Shown here: one piece after another, positions 35,492 to 45,611 of the stretch
How the letters are laid out: each line of letters starts with the position of its first letter
How positions within the stretch are numbered: the first letter of the stretch is position 1
Source: Bacillus sp. A301a_S52
GTDB lineage: Bacteria; Bacillota; Bacilli; Bacillales; Salisediminibacteriaceae
DNA length: 64,000 bases
NCBI GenBank assembly: GCA_024701455.1
Contig: JABXYP010000001.1
Coordinates: 3,414,001-3,478,000 of the forward strand
Direction: 5' to 3'
Position numbers and translations under genes: made by a program
Notes under the pieces: generated by a model
The model's database searches: none
The model's input: the letters and a program-made list of their open reading frames with translations, nothing else
What the model was told of the DNA's origin: nothing

Positions 35492-36934
35492 CTAAAGCAA
35501 ATGAGTTTCTGTAAAAATATCCTCTTCCTTTAGATTGTGGTTCGTCACGTGATTTAAGCTAAGTTTTGGGTTATTAGTGGTAGTCACCCTCGTATTTATA
35601 AGTGACAGCTGATCACAATATAAAGCTGTTATACCATATTTAGTATAGAATTCTGAGTGGGTGAAAGCGATATCCTGTAACGGCATTTCGGGTAAGCCTT
35701 TCATAGAAATCGCCTGTTCCGCTCCCGAACACATCAATCGATTCATATGTATACGGCGAAACTGAGGCGTTTTTTCAGAAAAAGGTTTCCAACACATTTC
35801 TTCCTCTTCGGCTTTTTCATAAAACATATGAAAAATCACGGCTTCATGCTTGATATTAACCATGTGAATATCCGAAATTGAAATAGCCTCTACAATACCT
35901 CCCCGTCCTCGACAGCTCTTAAATCTTAAGCCAGTATCCGTCCCCATAAATAAGCAGTTAGTCACGGACACGCGTCTAACATCTCCAGACATTTCACTTC
36001 CTATAACAAAACCTCCATGTCCATGGTAAACCGTACACCCTTTAATTTGTATGTCTTCACTTGGCATAGCCGCTTTTCGTCCGGCTTCATCTTTACCTGA
36101 CTTTACACAAATAGCGTCATCTCCAACATCAAAAACACTATCCTCCACACTCACATAACGACATGATTCTACATCGAGACCATCCCCATTTTGTGAATAC
36201 CATGGATTTTTCACATAAATTCCTTTGATGGTGACATGACTGCACATATAAGGGTGTATATTCCATGCTGGCGAATTTTGAAAGGTAACACCTGTAATCA
36301 AAATAATGTTGCAACGTCTAAAGCTAACTAAATTTGGTCGCAAAAATTCTTTGTAAGGTTCATAGGTAGATAATGAAAACTCCTGGCTGCCTTTTAGGTT
36401 TTTCACAGCTTGTTTCCCTGCTAATGCCGCTTTTGTCGGCCACCAAATATCATCATATTCTTCTACAACTCCACCGGAATCAACTAATTGGTTCCACTGT
36501 TCACTCGTCACTTTATATTTTTTCACAGGACGCCATGCTTCTCCGGCTCCATCGATCACCCCTTCGCCAGTGATTGCAATATTAGTGACATCCTCACCGT
36601 CAAGAGGTGATTGACAACGAACGGATGGTTCGCCTTCAAAGCTTGAGACAATGAGAGGATAATCTGAGTAATCACCACTGAAGCGAATCACAGCCCCTTT
36701 TTGAAGATGAAGCTCCATATGACTCGTAAATCGGATAGGACCAGTGAGCCAAATTCCTTTTGGTATTATCAACCTACCACCACCGTTATGATGAATAGCC
36801 CCCACTGCTTTCACAAATGATTGTGTATTTGATGTATGGCCATTTCCCTTTCCACCGAAATCGGTAATGGAGATGTTATAGTCCGGTATAGTCGGAAAAT
36901 GAATAGTGAAATTGCTGTCATTAGCTTCTCCCAT
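35492..36934 (-). CDS. GH28 polygalacturonase / exo-galacturonidase, second copy
   Basis: 480 residues. GH28 motifs NGDGLDVESC, VGDDAICVKSG, GHGGFVIGSE and TGLRFKS are intact. No signal peptide, so it is presumably cytoplasmic and works on imported oligomers. The start at 36934 follows GGGGGA by eight bases; the longer reading from 36988 has no ribosome binding site. Monocistronic. Differs clearly from the GH28 at 24.4 kb, so the two may prefer homogalacturonan and rhamnogalacturonan ends respectively (inference). Confidence 0.88.
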   Translation of the reverse strand: MGEANDSNFTIHFPTIPDYNISITDFGGKGNGHTSNTQSFVKAVGAIHHNGGGRLIIPKGIWLTGPIRFTSHMELHLQKGAVIRFSGDYSDYPLIVSSFEGEPSVRCQSPLDGEDVTNIAITGEGVIDGAGEAWRPVKKYKVTSEQWNQLVDSGGVVEEYDDIWWPTKAALAGKQAVKNLKGSQEFSLSTYEPYKEFLRPNLVSFRRCNIILITGVTFQNSPAWNIHPYMCSHVTIKGIYVKNPWYSQNGDGLDVESCRYVSVEDSVFDVGDDAICVKSGKDEAGRKAAMPSEDIQIKGCTVYHGHGGFVIGSEMSGDVRRVSVTNCLFMGTDTGLRFKSCRGRGGIVEAISISDIHMVNIKHEAVIFHMFYEKAEEEEMCWKPFSEKTPQFRRIHMNRLMCSGAEQAISMKGLPEMPLQDIAFTHSEFYTKYGITALYCDQLSLINTRVTTTNNPKLSLNHVTNHNLKEEDIFTETHLL

Positions 36935-37088
36935 AATAGGCTTCCCCCTTGTTGAAATTTGCTGTTCAAGCCTAAGTATACCGAGCAACTTCGGTGACAG
37001 GCATAATCATTTAATAAGGCATTTTATAATGGCTATGGTTGATGGGGTGTTGCTTTCTTCAAACATTTTATTTCTTAGGAAACACCCT

Positions 37089-37125
37089 AAAAGCCGAACA
37101 TATAGATAATGAGTGCTCGGCTTTT
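37089..37125 (-). terminator. Terminator of the GH3 gene
   Basis: AAAAGCCGAACA/TGCTCGGCTTTT, one G-U or mismatch, 13-base loop. It lies 40 bases after the GH3 stop. Confidence 0.75.
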
Positions 37126-37164
37126 AAATGTTGGCCCTTCAGTTAAAGTCATGTTACTTTTTTA

Positions 37165-39510
37165 TCATTTATTATCACGCTTCGATAGTCGTTTAAAGTC
37201 TTCTTCTGGTGCTAAAACATCATTCACTTCTTCAATAATCATGTCTTTTTTTACAAAGAAGGTAGTCGTTCCTTTTATATCTTCTGAGGAGGCTCCGATT
37301 TTCACTTCGTACATGCCTTTTTCCAATATCCAAGCGGACAAGTTTTCATCAAAAGAAGCTAAATTTTTCGCATCTAATTCAAATTTTAAATTCTCTTTTT
37401 TCCCTGGCTTAAGCTCCTTTGTTTTATTAAATGCTTTCAATTCTAATTCTGGTTTTTCCAATTTACCATCTGGCGCTTTTACGTACACTTGAACCACTTC
37501 TCTGCCAGGTACATCCCCTACGTTTTTAATTGTCGCGAATACAGTTATTTTATCTTTAAATTTGCCGTTGCGGTTTACACGTATGTTAGAGTAATCAAAG
37601 TCTGTATATGATAAGCCATAGCCGAACTCATAAGCAGACTCTAAATTAAAGGTTGTATGATAACGATATCCTACGTAAATATCTTCTTTATAGACAAAGT
37701 CCTCAGTGCCTGGATACCTGTCTGAATAAGGTAAATCATGATAATCTATTGGGAATGTTTGCGGGAGTTTACCAGATGGATTCACATGCCCAGTCAGCAC
37801 ATCAGCCACTGCATTTCCTAGTTCCTGACCAGGCTGCCATGATAAAAGAATCGCATCCACTTTATCACGCCACGACACGACTTCAACCGGTCCCTCCACG
37901 TTTAAAATAACGACTACTGGTTTCCCCACTTCTTTAAATGCGTTAGACACATCATCAATCATCTTCTGTTTAGACTCAGAAAGATAGAAATCTTCTAAGG
38001 AACGATCAGCACCATAGCTACCAAATTCAGATGCTAAAATAATGACGCCTAAATCGGATGTTTCAGCTGCCTTAACAGATTCTTCTGCCACATCCATTTC
38101 TGGGAGAGTCGGAAAGGTAGCATCAAAAATCCCTTCACCTATTTGTCCAAACTCTTCAGTGTCTCTTAATTCCGCCACATATGTTTGATACTTGTCATAC
38201 AGATCTTGATTCAAGGTAAAGCTACTCTTTTCTAGTCCTTCTGGAATTGATACTTCATAAGGTGGATAAACAAGAGCACTTCCCCTTCCTCCTGTCATAG
38301 GCTCCACTTGAGGAGTACCAAATATTGAAACACTTAAATTTTCCTTTAAAGGCAATGTTCCTTCAGCATTTTTAAGGAGTACCATTCCGTCTGCTGCTGC
38401 ATGTCTTGCCACTTCTGCATTAGCAGCTAAATTGGGATCATCTGAATGTTCGTACTCTAAAAACGTAGGTGTTCTCACGATTATTTCTAATATCTCTCGG
38501 ACATTTCTATCCACAATCCGTTCATCTAACGTACCTTCCTGTACCGCATTAACAATGCTTTCAACTTGTTCCTCTCTACCTGGCATGAGCAAATTTAGTC
38601 CCGCATTCATTTGCCGTGAAATATCCCGTTGACCAAACTCCCAATCCGTCATAACAAAGCCAGTGAACGGCCAATCTTCTCTTAGAACAGAGGTCAGCAA
38701 TTCTTCACTTTCAGTGGCCCATCTCCCATTTATTTTATTGTAAGATGCCATAACAGCCCAAGGATCAGTATCTTTTACTGTCATGCCAAACGCTTTTAAG
38801 TAAATTTCTCTCAAAGCACGTTGACTAATGATAGCATTAATCGTATTATCCGCCCTCTGGTTATAAACTGCAAAGTGTTTTAGTGTTGTACCAATACCCT
38901 GGTTTTGTACACCGTTGACAAAGGCTGTAGCCAATACTCCTGATACATAAGGGTCCTCCGAGAAATACTCATAGTTCCGGCTATTAAGCAAATAACTTTG
39001 AATATTCATACCCGGGGCCAACAATAAGTCGATGCCATATTCTTTTGCTTCGTGTGCAGTCGCTTTTCCTACTTCATAAACTAGTTCAGAGTCCCACGAG
39101 GAGGCAAGTACATTGGGCGCTGGGAATTTAGTGGCATGATACGTATTGTCGTCATTTTCTCGTGTAGGAGCGATCCTAACCCCCATCGGTCCATCAGCTA
39201 ATACAATAGAAGGGATGCCTAACCTCTCGATAGCCTGAGTTTCTCCAGCTGCTCCTGGTACACGTTCTGCTTGATCACCAATTATTTCATCCTCTTCATC
39301 TTCAAGCTCTTGAATGTTTCCTCCCACTAATAAACTCGCTTTCTCTTCTAGAGTCATGGCTTCAAGAACCTCATTAATCGACTCTTTATCTGTTAATTGT
39401 GGGGCATTTCCTTCACCACTTACCGGTGATATTGTCAGTAAAACACTAGCCATGATGACAGGACTACAAAGCATGAACAGCATTACCTTATTTAGTTTAT
39501 TTTTTTTCAT
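37165..39510 (-). CDS. Secreted GH3 beta-glycosidase
   Basis: 781 residues. The signal peptide of about 33 residues (KVMLFMLCSPVIMASVLLTI) makes this the only clearly exported hydrolase in the island. GH3 N-domain with nucleophile Asp in FVMTDWEFGQ, C-domain with the VEGPVEVVSW region and a C-terminal fibronectin-like domain (YVKAPDGKLEKPELELKAF). BglX-like length and order. It could be a beta-glucosidase, beta-xylosidase or beta-galactosidase acting outside the cell or in the wall. The start at 39510 has AAAGGAG seven bases upstream. Confidence 0.87.
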   Translation of the reverse strand: MKKNKLNKVMLFMLCSPVIMASVLLTISPVSGEGNAPQLTDKESINEVLEAMTLEEKASLLVGGNIQELEDEEDEIIGDQAERVPGAAGETQAIERLGIPSIVLADGPMGVRIAPTRENDDNTYHATKFPAPNVLASSWDSELVYEVGKATAHEAKEYGIDLLLAPGMNIQSYLLNSRNYEYFSEDPYVSGVLATAFVNGVQNQGIGTTLKHFAVYNQRADNTINAIISQRALREIYLKAFGMTVKDTDPWAVMASYNKINGRWATESEELLTSVLREDWPFTGFVMTDWEFGQRDISRQMNAGLNLLMPGREEQVESIVNAVQEGTLDERIVDRNVREILEIIVRTPTFLEYEHSDDPNLAANAEVARHAAADGMVLLKNAEGTLPLKENLSVSIFGTPQVEPMTGGRGSALVYPPYEVSIPEGLEKSSFTLNQDLYDKYQTYVAELRDTEEFGQIGEGIFDATFPTLPEMDVAEESVKAAETSDLGVIILASEFGSYGADRSLEDFYLSESKQKMIDDVSNAFKEVGKPVVVILNVEGPVEVVSWRDKVDAILLSWQPGQELGNAVADVLTGHVNPSGKLPQTFPIDYHDLPYSDRYPGTEDFVYKEDIYVGYRYHTTFNLESAYEFGYGLSYTDFDYSNIRVNRNGKFKDKITVFATIKNVGDVPGREVVQVYVKAPDGKLEKPELELKAFNKTKELKPGKKENLKFELDAKNLASFDENLSAWILEKGMYEVKIGASSEDIKGTTTFFVKKDMIIEEVNDVLAPEEDFKRLSKRDNK

Positions 39511-39797
39511 CAAAAGCTCCTTTTTTAACATGTAATAGAAAGCATTTTTCTTCCATAAAAAAATGATCATATTTACTAAATATTCTCTTCTGTTTGACTT
39601 AACTCTATGCTTCTATATAGTTAAATATTAGCTTCATACTTAATGTTGTTAAGTTCCCTCATAGAATTTGAATAGTAAGAGCCTCTTTTTAAACATGATT
39701 TAATTCCCTATCAATCGATTAACTTTTATAACATCACTCTGAAGGTAATGTGGGATTACTGTATTACTGGTGAAGATACAGTTTAAACACCAACCTT

Positions 39798-41339
39798 TTA
39801 GATCGGTGTTTCTTTATTTAGTAAATTCGTTAATGTTTCTTTCATCCCTTTTTCCCTTATACTGCGAAGTTGATAAGTGACTTCCTCATGTAAATTCGGT
39901 ACAGCGGTTAAATCACGCCCCCATATTTGCTCGCTTTTTAAGACAGCTTCAACTAACTCTTCGAGGGAAAGGCTATCGCTTTCAATTTGCTGCCAAAGGC
40001 TTGTCAACATGTCCAATACGTTCCGATTTTCAAGAATACTGTACATCTCATCTCCCCTTTTACCAAACCATCTTCCCTCTTTTTGATGATCAGGGCGATA
40101 AAAAGCAATAATAGCTGCGAGCGAAAAGACCATTGTCTGTGGCAAATGTCCGTAACGATCATAAAATGATAAAAGCGATGGCAAAATTCGCGAATGATAC
40201 TTAAATAACGCATTCATTCCTATATCGGTTAAATAATGTTTGTTAAATGGATTTAAAAACCGTTCTTTAATGTCTTCTACAAAATCTTTCTTCACACTCT
40301 CTGTCATGTTGACTGTTGGTAATAATTCATTAAAACTGCGCTGAACATACTCTGCTAATTTTTCCTCTTCCATAACATCAAGAACTGTATCAGCTCCATA
40401 GAGGTAACCTGTTGCAAACATCATCGTGTGAGGGGCATTTAATAGCCTCACCTTTAATTCTCTGTGCGGTACGACATCACCCCACTTTATATTTAACCCT
40501 GCCCGATGAAACGGTAGGATTTCTTTCACATGATCCGGTGCATCCACCGCAAACATATGATAAGGTTCTCCGACTGTTATTAAGTTATCTTTATAACCTA
40601 ACACCTGTTCATATTCTTTAACGGCATCTTTCGGATAACCAGTGACAATTCGATCTACAAGTGTATTGCAAAATGAATTGTTATGTTCCACCCAATCTTT
40701 GAACGCGTTTGACAACTCCCAGTCCTCCGCTTTTCTTAATACAAGCTCTTTCAATTTGTCACCATTTTGCTCAATTAATTCGCATGGGATGATGGCAAGT
40801 CCACAATCGGTTTTATTAGCAAATGTTTCATACCGATGATGAAGAACCATCGTTAATTTCCCGGGAAATGACTCAGGAACATTTCCAGCCACCGGATACC
40901 CCTCATCGCTATAAGTAATTCCTGCTTCTGTTGTATTTGAAAAAATAACTTCAAGGTCTGGTGATTCGGCCGCTTTCATCAAAACTGACCACTCATCTAT
41001 GGCATTTATCGTTCGGGAAATTGACGAAACAATCTCTTTTTTATCAATTATTTTTCCATTTTGTCGTCCCCGAAGCACGACTGTATATAAATAATCCTGT
41101 TCCTTTAACATATCAATCACTTCACTACCTGCCACGTGTGATTGAACAATCGCCACTTTTCCATTAAATAATTGCTGTTTGTTTAATTCATGAATCAACC
41201 AATCTACGAATCCTCTTAAAAAGTTACCTCCACCGAACTGTATTGCTTTCTCGGGTAAATTAGGTAGACAATCATGGACAACATCTGGAGACATATCGTT
41301 CATGGTTAAAGATTTATTTAACTGTTTCAAAATAGCCAC
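39798..41339 (-). CDS. uxaB: Tagaturonate reductase (altronate oxidoreductase)
   Basis: 513 residues, mannitol dehydrogenase-like family. The N-terminal Rossmann region (KAIQFGGGNFLRGFVDWLIH) is followed by the helical C-domain with NAPHTMMFATGYLYG and FKYHSRILPSL. Reduces D-tagaturonate to D-altronate with NADH (EC 1.1.1.58), the second step of galacturonate breakdown. Third gene of the isomerase-uxaA-uxaB operon, 25 bases after uxaA. Confidence 0.93.
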   Translation of the reverse strand: MAILKQLNKSLTMNDMSPDVVHDCLPNLPEKAIQFGGGNFLRGFVDWLIHELNKQQLFNGKVAIVQSHVAGSEVIDMLKEQDYLYTVVLRGRQNGKIIDKKEIVSSISRTINAIDEWSVLMKAAESPDLEVIFSNTTEAGITYSDEGYPVAGNVPESFPGKLTMVLHHRYETFANKTDCGLAIIPCELIEQNGDKLKELVLRKAEDWELSNAFKDWVEHNNSFCNTLVDRIVTGYPKDAVKEYEQVLGYKDNLITVGEPYHMFAVDAPDHVKEILPFHRAGLNIKWGDVVPHRELKVRLLNAPHTMMFATGYLYGADTVLDVMEEEKLAEYVQRSFNELLPTVNMTESVKKDFVEDIKERFLNPFNKHYLTDIGMNALFKYHSRILPSLLSFYDRYGHLPQTMVFSLAAIIAFYRPDHQKEGRWFGKRGDEMYSILENRNVLDMLTSLWQQIESDSLSLEELVEAVLKSEQIWGRDLTAVPNLHEEVTYQLRSIREKGMKETLTNLLNKETPI

Positions 41340-41364
41340 CCTTTCAAATTAAGTGAATGATCCG

Positions 41365-42861
41365 TTATAAAATAACACCATCTTTAAAAATTGAAATTTC
41401 CTTGAATCCATATTGTTCATTTCTGGCCTTTACTGTTCCGGAAGCAATATCTAGCATATAATCAAAAAAGTCATCTGTTAGTTCCTGCTTATTTTTTCCG
41501 CTAATCATTTGTCCTGCATCAAAGTCGATCCATTTCTCCTTTTTCTCTGCTAAAGCTGTGTTAGTTGACACTTTGATAGTCGGTACTGGGCCGCCAAACG
41601 GGGTGCCTCTACCAGTCGTAAAAATAACGATATGAGCTCCTGAAGCTGCAAGTGCTGTAACGGATACTAAATCGTTTCCTGGCCCCTGTAAAAGAGTTAG
41701 CCCTTTCTGTGACAATCTTTCTCCATACGGTAAAACATCTGTCACTTCTGCAAAGCCCCCTTTTTGCACATTCCCAAGAGACTTTTCTTCGAGCGTCGTA
41801 ATACCACCTTCTTTATTACCTGGGGAAGGATTTTCATACACATTTTGACCATGCTTGAGGAAATAATCTTTAAAATCATTAATTAGATTAACAATTTTGT
41901 TAAATACGATTTCATCCTTTGCCCGTTCCATAAGAATCTTTTCTGCACCAAACATTTCAGGCACTTCTGTTAATACTGTTGTGCCGCCATGAGCAATTAA
42001 TTTATCAGAGAAAGACCCTAATAATGGATTACCTGTTATACCTGAAAAGCCATCAGACCCACCACATTTTAGCCCGACCTTTAATTCCGAGACCGATATA
42101 TCCTCACGCTTAAACGTTCGAGCGTAATCCACTAGCTCTTCAACTAACTCAAGTGCTTCACTAATTTCATCAGCACTTTCTTGCACCGCGATGAATTTGA
42201 CACGCTCTTCATCATAATCACCGAGAACCTTTTTAAACTCTGCAATGTGATTGTTCTCACAGCCAAGGCCCATCACTAAAATAGCAGCAGCATTTGGGTG
42301 CATCACAAGATTCCGCAATATTTTTTGCGTGTTATGCAGATCATCCCCCAGTTGTGAGCAGCCAAAGAGATGCGGGTAATGATAGATCCCATCGACTTTC
42401 TCATCGCTGTAGGTGTCATTCGCATTTTTCGCAACTATTTCAGCCGTTTTATTAATACAGCCCACCGTATTGATAATCCAAATTTCATTCCTAATTCCTA
42501 CTTCACCATTTTTTCTACGATAGCCTCTAAATGTTCTTTCCGAATGACTTTTAACATTCAATAACGATTTTTTAGGTTGGTACTCGTAGGAAAGGGTTCC
42601 CTCCAAATTGGTTTTCACATTATGGGTGTGAATCCACTCACCTGCTGAAATATCTGATTTTGCGCTTCCGATAGGATAGCCGTATTTGATAACATGTTGC
42701 TCTTTTTCGATTTTTGTGACAGCAACTTTATGTCCTTTCCGAATTGTCTCTGTCACCTTTAAAGGGCCAGTACTCAGGTTAATTGTTTCCCCAGCGTTTA
42801 ACTCTCTAAGGGCGACAATGACATTATCTGATTTATGAACTTGCAAATAATCCTCTTTCAT
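41365..42861 (-). CDS. uxaA: Altronate dehydratase
   Basis: 498 residues. N-terminal SAF-type domain (about 1-90) and the C-terminal UxaA catalytic domain with RRKNGEVGIRNEIWIINTVG, CSQLGDDLHNTQ, GLKCGGSDGFSGITGNP and FTTGRGTPFGGPVPT. Dehydrates D-altronate to 2-keto-3-deoxygluconate (EC 4.2.1.7), an iron-dependent reaction. The start at 42861 follows AAAGGAGG by six bases. Middle gene of its operon. Confidence 0.93.
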   Translation of the reverse strand: MKEDYLQVHKSDNVIVALRELNAGETINLSTGPLKVTETIRKGHKVAVTKIEKEQHVIKYGYPIGSAKSDISAGEWIHTHNVKTNLEGTLSYEYQPKKSLLNVKSHSERTFRGYRRKNGEVGIRNEIWIINTVGCINKTAEIVAKNANDTYSDEKVDGIYHYPHLFGCSQLGDDLHNTQKILRNLVMHPNAAAILVMGLGCENNHIAEFKKVLGDYDEERVKFIAVQESADEISEALELVEELVDYARTFKREDISVSELKVGLKCGGSDGFSGITGNPLLGSFSDKLIAHGGTTVLTEVPEMFGAEKILMERAKDEIVFNKIVNLINDFKDYFLKHGQNVYENPSPGNKEGGITTLEEKSLGNVQKGGFAEVTDVLPYGERLSQKGLTLLQGPGNDLVSVTALAASGAHIVIFTTGRGTPFGGPVPTIKVSTNTALAEKKEKWIDFDAGQMISGKNKQELTDDFFDYMLDIASGTVKARNEQYGFKEISIFKDGVIL

Positions 42862-42916
42862 TGTGTGCCTCCTTTGAAGTTGAACAAACACTTTTTAATA
42901 TAATCCCCTGTTCTTT

Positions 42917-43750
42917 TTATAAGAAAGGAGTGTATCTTTGTCGAATGGATTCAATATATCTTTTTGAATCATCCATCTCTTCTGGCCGACATTCTTCCAA
43001 AATAATCGGCACATTGGGCTTTGTTTTTTCCAACAAATTAAGATACTTATCATAATTCATCTCACCCTGTCCCGCTGGTAGGACAAGGAGTTCTCCTGTT
43101 TCACTAAATTTTCGATCTTTTGCGTGGGCAGCGATAACTCGGTCACCTAATAGATCAAAGGCCTCTGCTATCACATCATCCTGGTGGGCAAAATTTTCTT
43201 CAGTCATAAGGTTTCCTGCATCAATAACGACTCCTATATGAGAGGACTTCACATCATCTATAAGTGCTTTAAGTTGAGAAGCTGTTCCTGCCAAATGGCC
43301 ATTCGCCGCTTCTAACCCTAAAAAGACACCCCACTTTTCTGCTTCTTCCGCCAAATCAGCTACTGAACGTACGAGAATCTTCCAATCTTCTTTATTAGAG
43401 GTGCTGATAGGCTTTCCCACTTCAGTAGCAACCATTGGTGCACCGAAAAACCTGGCATGACGAATACATTCTTTGTATCTTTCAAGTGTCACTTCCCGGG
43501 CTTTAGCATCCCTTTCAAATAAATGTAAGTAACACGCTAAAACAGCGATGGAAACACCATGCTTGGCAAATTCATCTGCTATCTTCTTTGCTAATGCAGG
43601 CGACAACACACTCTGTTCAGAGAACGGATAGTTGTCAATCGCCTTCCATAACGCAAGCTGGATATTAGTAAATCCGTATGCCCCCACTTGAGTTGCAAGC
43701 TTTTCGTAAGGCTGTTTACCAAAAAGATGCGCTAAAACTCCTACTGACAT
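42917..43750 (-). CDS. TIM-barrel sugar isomerase/epimerase of the uronate operon
   Basis: 277 residues, AP-endonuclease-2-like fold. Metal ligands can be picked out: Glu in GVFLGLEAANGH, Asp in IGVVIDAGN, His in VIAAHAKDRK and Glu in IILEECRPEE. The exact reaction is unknown. As the first gene before uxaA-uxaB it may epimerise or isomerise a hexuronate, keto-uronate or related acid. AAAGGAG and GAGGG precede the ATG at 43750; the longer reading from 43798 is less likely. Confidence 0.75.
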   Translation of the reverse strand: MSVGVLAHLFGKQPYEKLATQVGAYGFTNIQLALWKAIDNYPFSEQSVLSPALAKKIADEFAKHGVSIAVLACYLHLFERDAKAREVTLERYKECIRHARFFGAPMVATEVGKPISTSNKEDWKILVRSVADLAEEAEKWGVFLGLEAANGHLAGTASQLKALIDDVKSSHIGVVIDAGNLMTEENFAHQDDVIAEAFDLLGDRVIAAHAKDRKFSETGELLVLPAGQGEMNYDKYLNLLEKTKPNVPIILEECRPEEMDDSKRYIESIRQRYTPFL

Positions 43751-44052
43751 AAGCCCTCTCCTTTCAAATGATTGTTTACTCCCTTGAACCAATTTCATGT
43801 ACGAAAAAAGATAACTGAAAGAAACGGCTAATAAAATGATCTTCCGCTACAGACGAACGTTTTCTCGAAGGTTCGTCTTCAGCTAAAAGCGATAAAACTT
43901 TCGCATCATTGGATTTTCAGACATCGCTGCTCTTCTAGGAGTCACCGTCTTTCACTACCGCTTCAGGCCTTCTTTAAACTGTATAGAACGTTTAGCATTG
44001 TTCGCTTATTCATGTTGAAAAGCCAATTGTCACAGTTATTACCTTGTCATAT
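43751..44052. other. Spacer with inverted GTTCGT repeat
   Basis: AGACGAAC at 43851-43858 and GTTCGTCT at 43871-43878 form a perfect 8-base inverted repeat about 100 bases upstream of the isomerase-uxaAB operon and downstream of uxaC. It may be a hairpin or, because it contains the GTTCG unit seen at kduI and kduD, an operator. 43927-43962 resembles a worn Bacillaceae repeat. Confidence 0.4.
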
Positions 44053-45456
44053 TTACGAAAGATTAAAATATCTTTCCGCGTTATTGAAACAGATGTCCTG
44101 TACAATTTCTCCCAACAGCTTATAATCCTCAGGCACTTCTCCTGCTTTCACCCATTGACCTAGCAGGTTACATAGAATACGACGGAAATATTCATGTCTG
44201 GTATACGAAAGAAAGCTACGTGAATCGGTTAACATACCGACAAACGTACTCAATAATCCTGTGTTAGCTAAATCTGTTAATTGTCTTAGCATCCCGTCCT
44301 TTTGATCATTGAACCACCAGCCCGACCCAAACTGGATTTTGCCTTTACAACCTCCCTTTTGGAAATTACCGATTGCAGTTGCAATAACCATGTTATGAGC
44401 AGGATTTAAATTATAGACAATGGTTCTAGGCAACTCATCTGTCTTTTCCAATTCGTTAAAATAACCATTTAACGCCTTACCAAGGTGAAAATCGTAGATC
44501 GAGTCATAGCCAGTATCAGGACCTAACTTTCCAAACATTCTTTCATTGTTGTTCCTTATAGCACCTAAGTGTAATTGCATCGCCCAATTGAGGGAATTGT
44601 ACAATCTACCTAAGAAAATAATCATAAATGTCTCATACTTATCTACTTCAGCGGCCGTGACGGCTTCTCCATTCATCTTTCTTAAAAATACGGCATTCGC
44701 CTCTTCTTCAGTACATGGAGATGAAGGCAGTGTGGCAATCCCGTGATCGGATGCTCGACAGCCTGCTTCATGAAAAAATTTTGCTCGTGACGTAATAGCT
44801 CTCATAAGACCGGCAACATCTGTTATGGATATATTCGCAACGTCACCAAGTCTTTCAATATACTTTACAAACGTGTCTTTTTGAATATCTATTACGTTAT
44901 CAGGCCTAAATGTTGGTCTCACCTTCACATTAAAATGTGAGGCATCACGAATAGCGTTGTGGAAGGTCAATGAATCTATCGGATCATCTGTCGTAAAGAT
45001 GGCTTTTACGTTCGATCGTTCTATAATGTTCCGAGCACTGAAATTTGAGCTCGCTAACTGGGTGTTGCACTGCTCCCATATCTTAGGCCCCGACGCACTG
45101 TTTAGTAACTCATCGGTGTCAAAATACCTTTTCAACTCTAAATGAGTCCAATGATAGAGCGGGTTTCCAATCGTATAAGGTACCGTTTTTGACCATGCTT
45201 TAAATTTCTCTTCATCAGAAGCATCGCCTGTTATGAAATGTTCATCTACACCGTAAGTTCGCATAGCTCGCCACTTATAGTGATCACCATGCAACCAAAT
45301 TTCTGACATGTTCGCATATGAATGATCCTCCGCTATTTCTTGAGGACTTAAATGACAATGAAAATCAAAAATTGGCATCTCTTTCGCAAAGTCATGGTAA
45401 AGCTTTTGTGCTGGTTTCGTATTAAGCATAAAATCATCATGGATAAAGGCGGGCAT
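44053..45456 (-). CDS. uxaC: Uronate isomerase (glucuronate/galacturonate isomerase)
   Basis: 467 residues, amidohydrolase-like TIM barrel. The N-terminal metal motif FDFHCHLSPQEIAED and the later FGSGWWFNDQKDGM and GMLTDSRSFLSYTRHEYFRR are diagnostic for UxaC (EC 5.3.1.12). Converts galacturonate to tagaturonate and glucuronate to fructuronate. The ATG at 45456 follows AAGGAG by ten bases; the upstream 10 residues of the longer reading are unlikely. The 18-base palindrome at 45487-45504 is just upstream and could be its operator. Confidence 0.95.
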   Translation of the reverse strand: MPAFIHDDFMLNTKPAQKLYHDFAKEMPIFDFHCHLSPQEIAEDHSYANMSEIWLHGDHYKWRAMRTYGVDEHFITGDASDEEKFKAWSKTVPYTIGNPLYHWTHLELKRYFDTDELLNSASGPKIWEQCNTQLASSNFSARNIIERSNVKAIFTTDDPIDSLTFHNAIRDASHFNVKVRPTFRPDNVIDIQKDTFVKYIERLGDVANISITDVAGLMRAITSRAKFFHEAGCRASDHGIATLPSSPCTEEEANAVFLRKMNGEAVTAAEVDKYETFMIIFLGRLYNSLNWAMQLHLGAIRNNNERMFGKLGPDTGYDSIYDFHLGKALNGYFNELEKTDELPRTIVYNLNPAHNMVIATAIGNFQKGGCKGKIQFGSGWWFNDQKDGMLRQLTDLANTGLLSTFVGMLTDSRSFLSYTRHEYFRRILCNLLGQWVKAGEVPEDYKLLGEIVQDICFNNAERYFNLS

Positions 45457-45486
45457 TATTTCATCACTCCTTATTAAATCTCTCAT

Positions 45487-45504
45487 AATAACAACGTTGT
45501 TATT
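45487..45504. promoter_or_regulatory. Perfect 18-base palindrome upstream of uxaC
   Basis: AATAACAACGTTGTTATT, with the central ACGT typical of LacI-family operators. Half copies occur at 31389 and near 34312, both next to genes of the same island. Probable operator for a hexuronate regulator. Confidence 0.55.
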
Positions 45505-45611
45505 TCCCTTTACGGGAGACTCTTAAATAATCACTCTTAAGAAAAACCATTCGGTCATCTGAATGAGTCGTTTTATTCATCCAAACTTCCCCTGTTCTTA
45601 ACATCTTCATC

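Noticed and set aside
37109..37492. 127-codon plus-strand frame
   Set aside because: Antisense to the end of the GH3 gene; low-complexity Ser/Phe content typical of a shadow frame.
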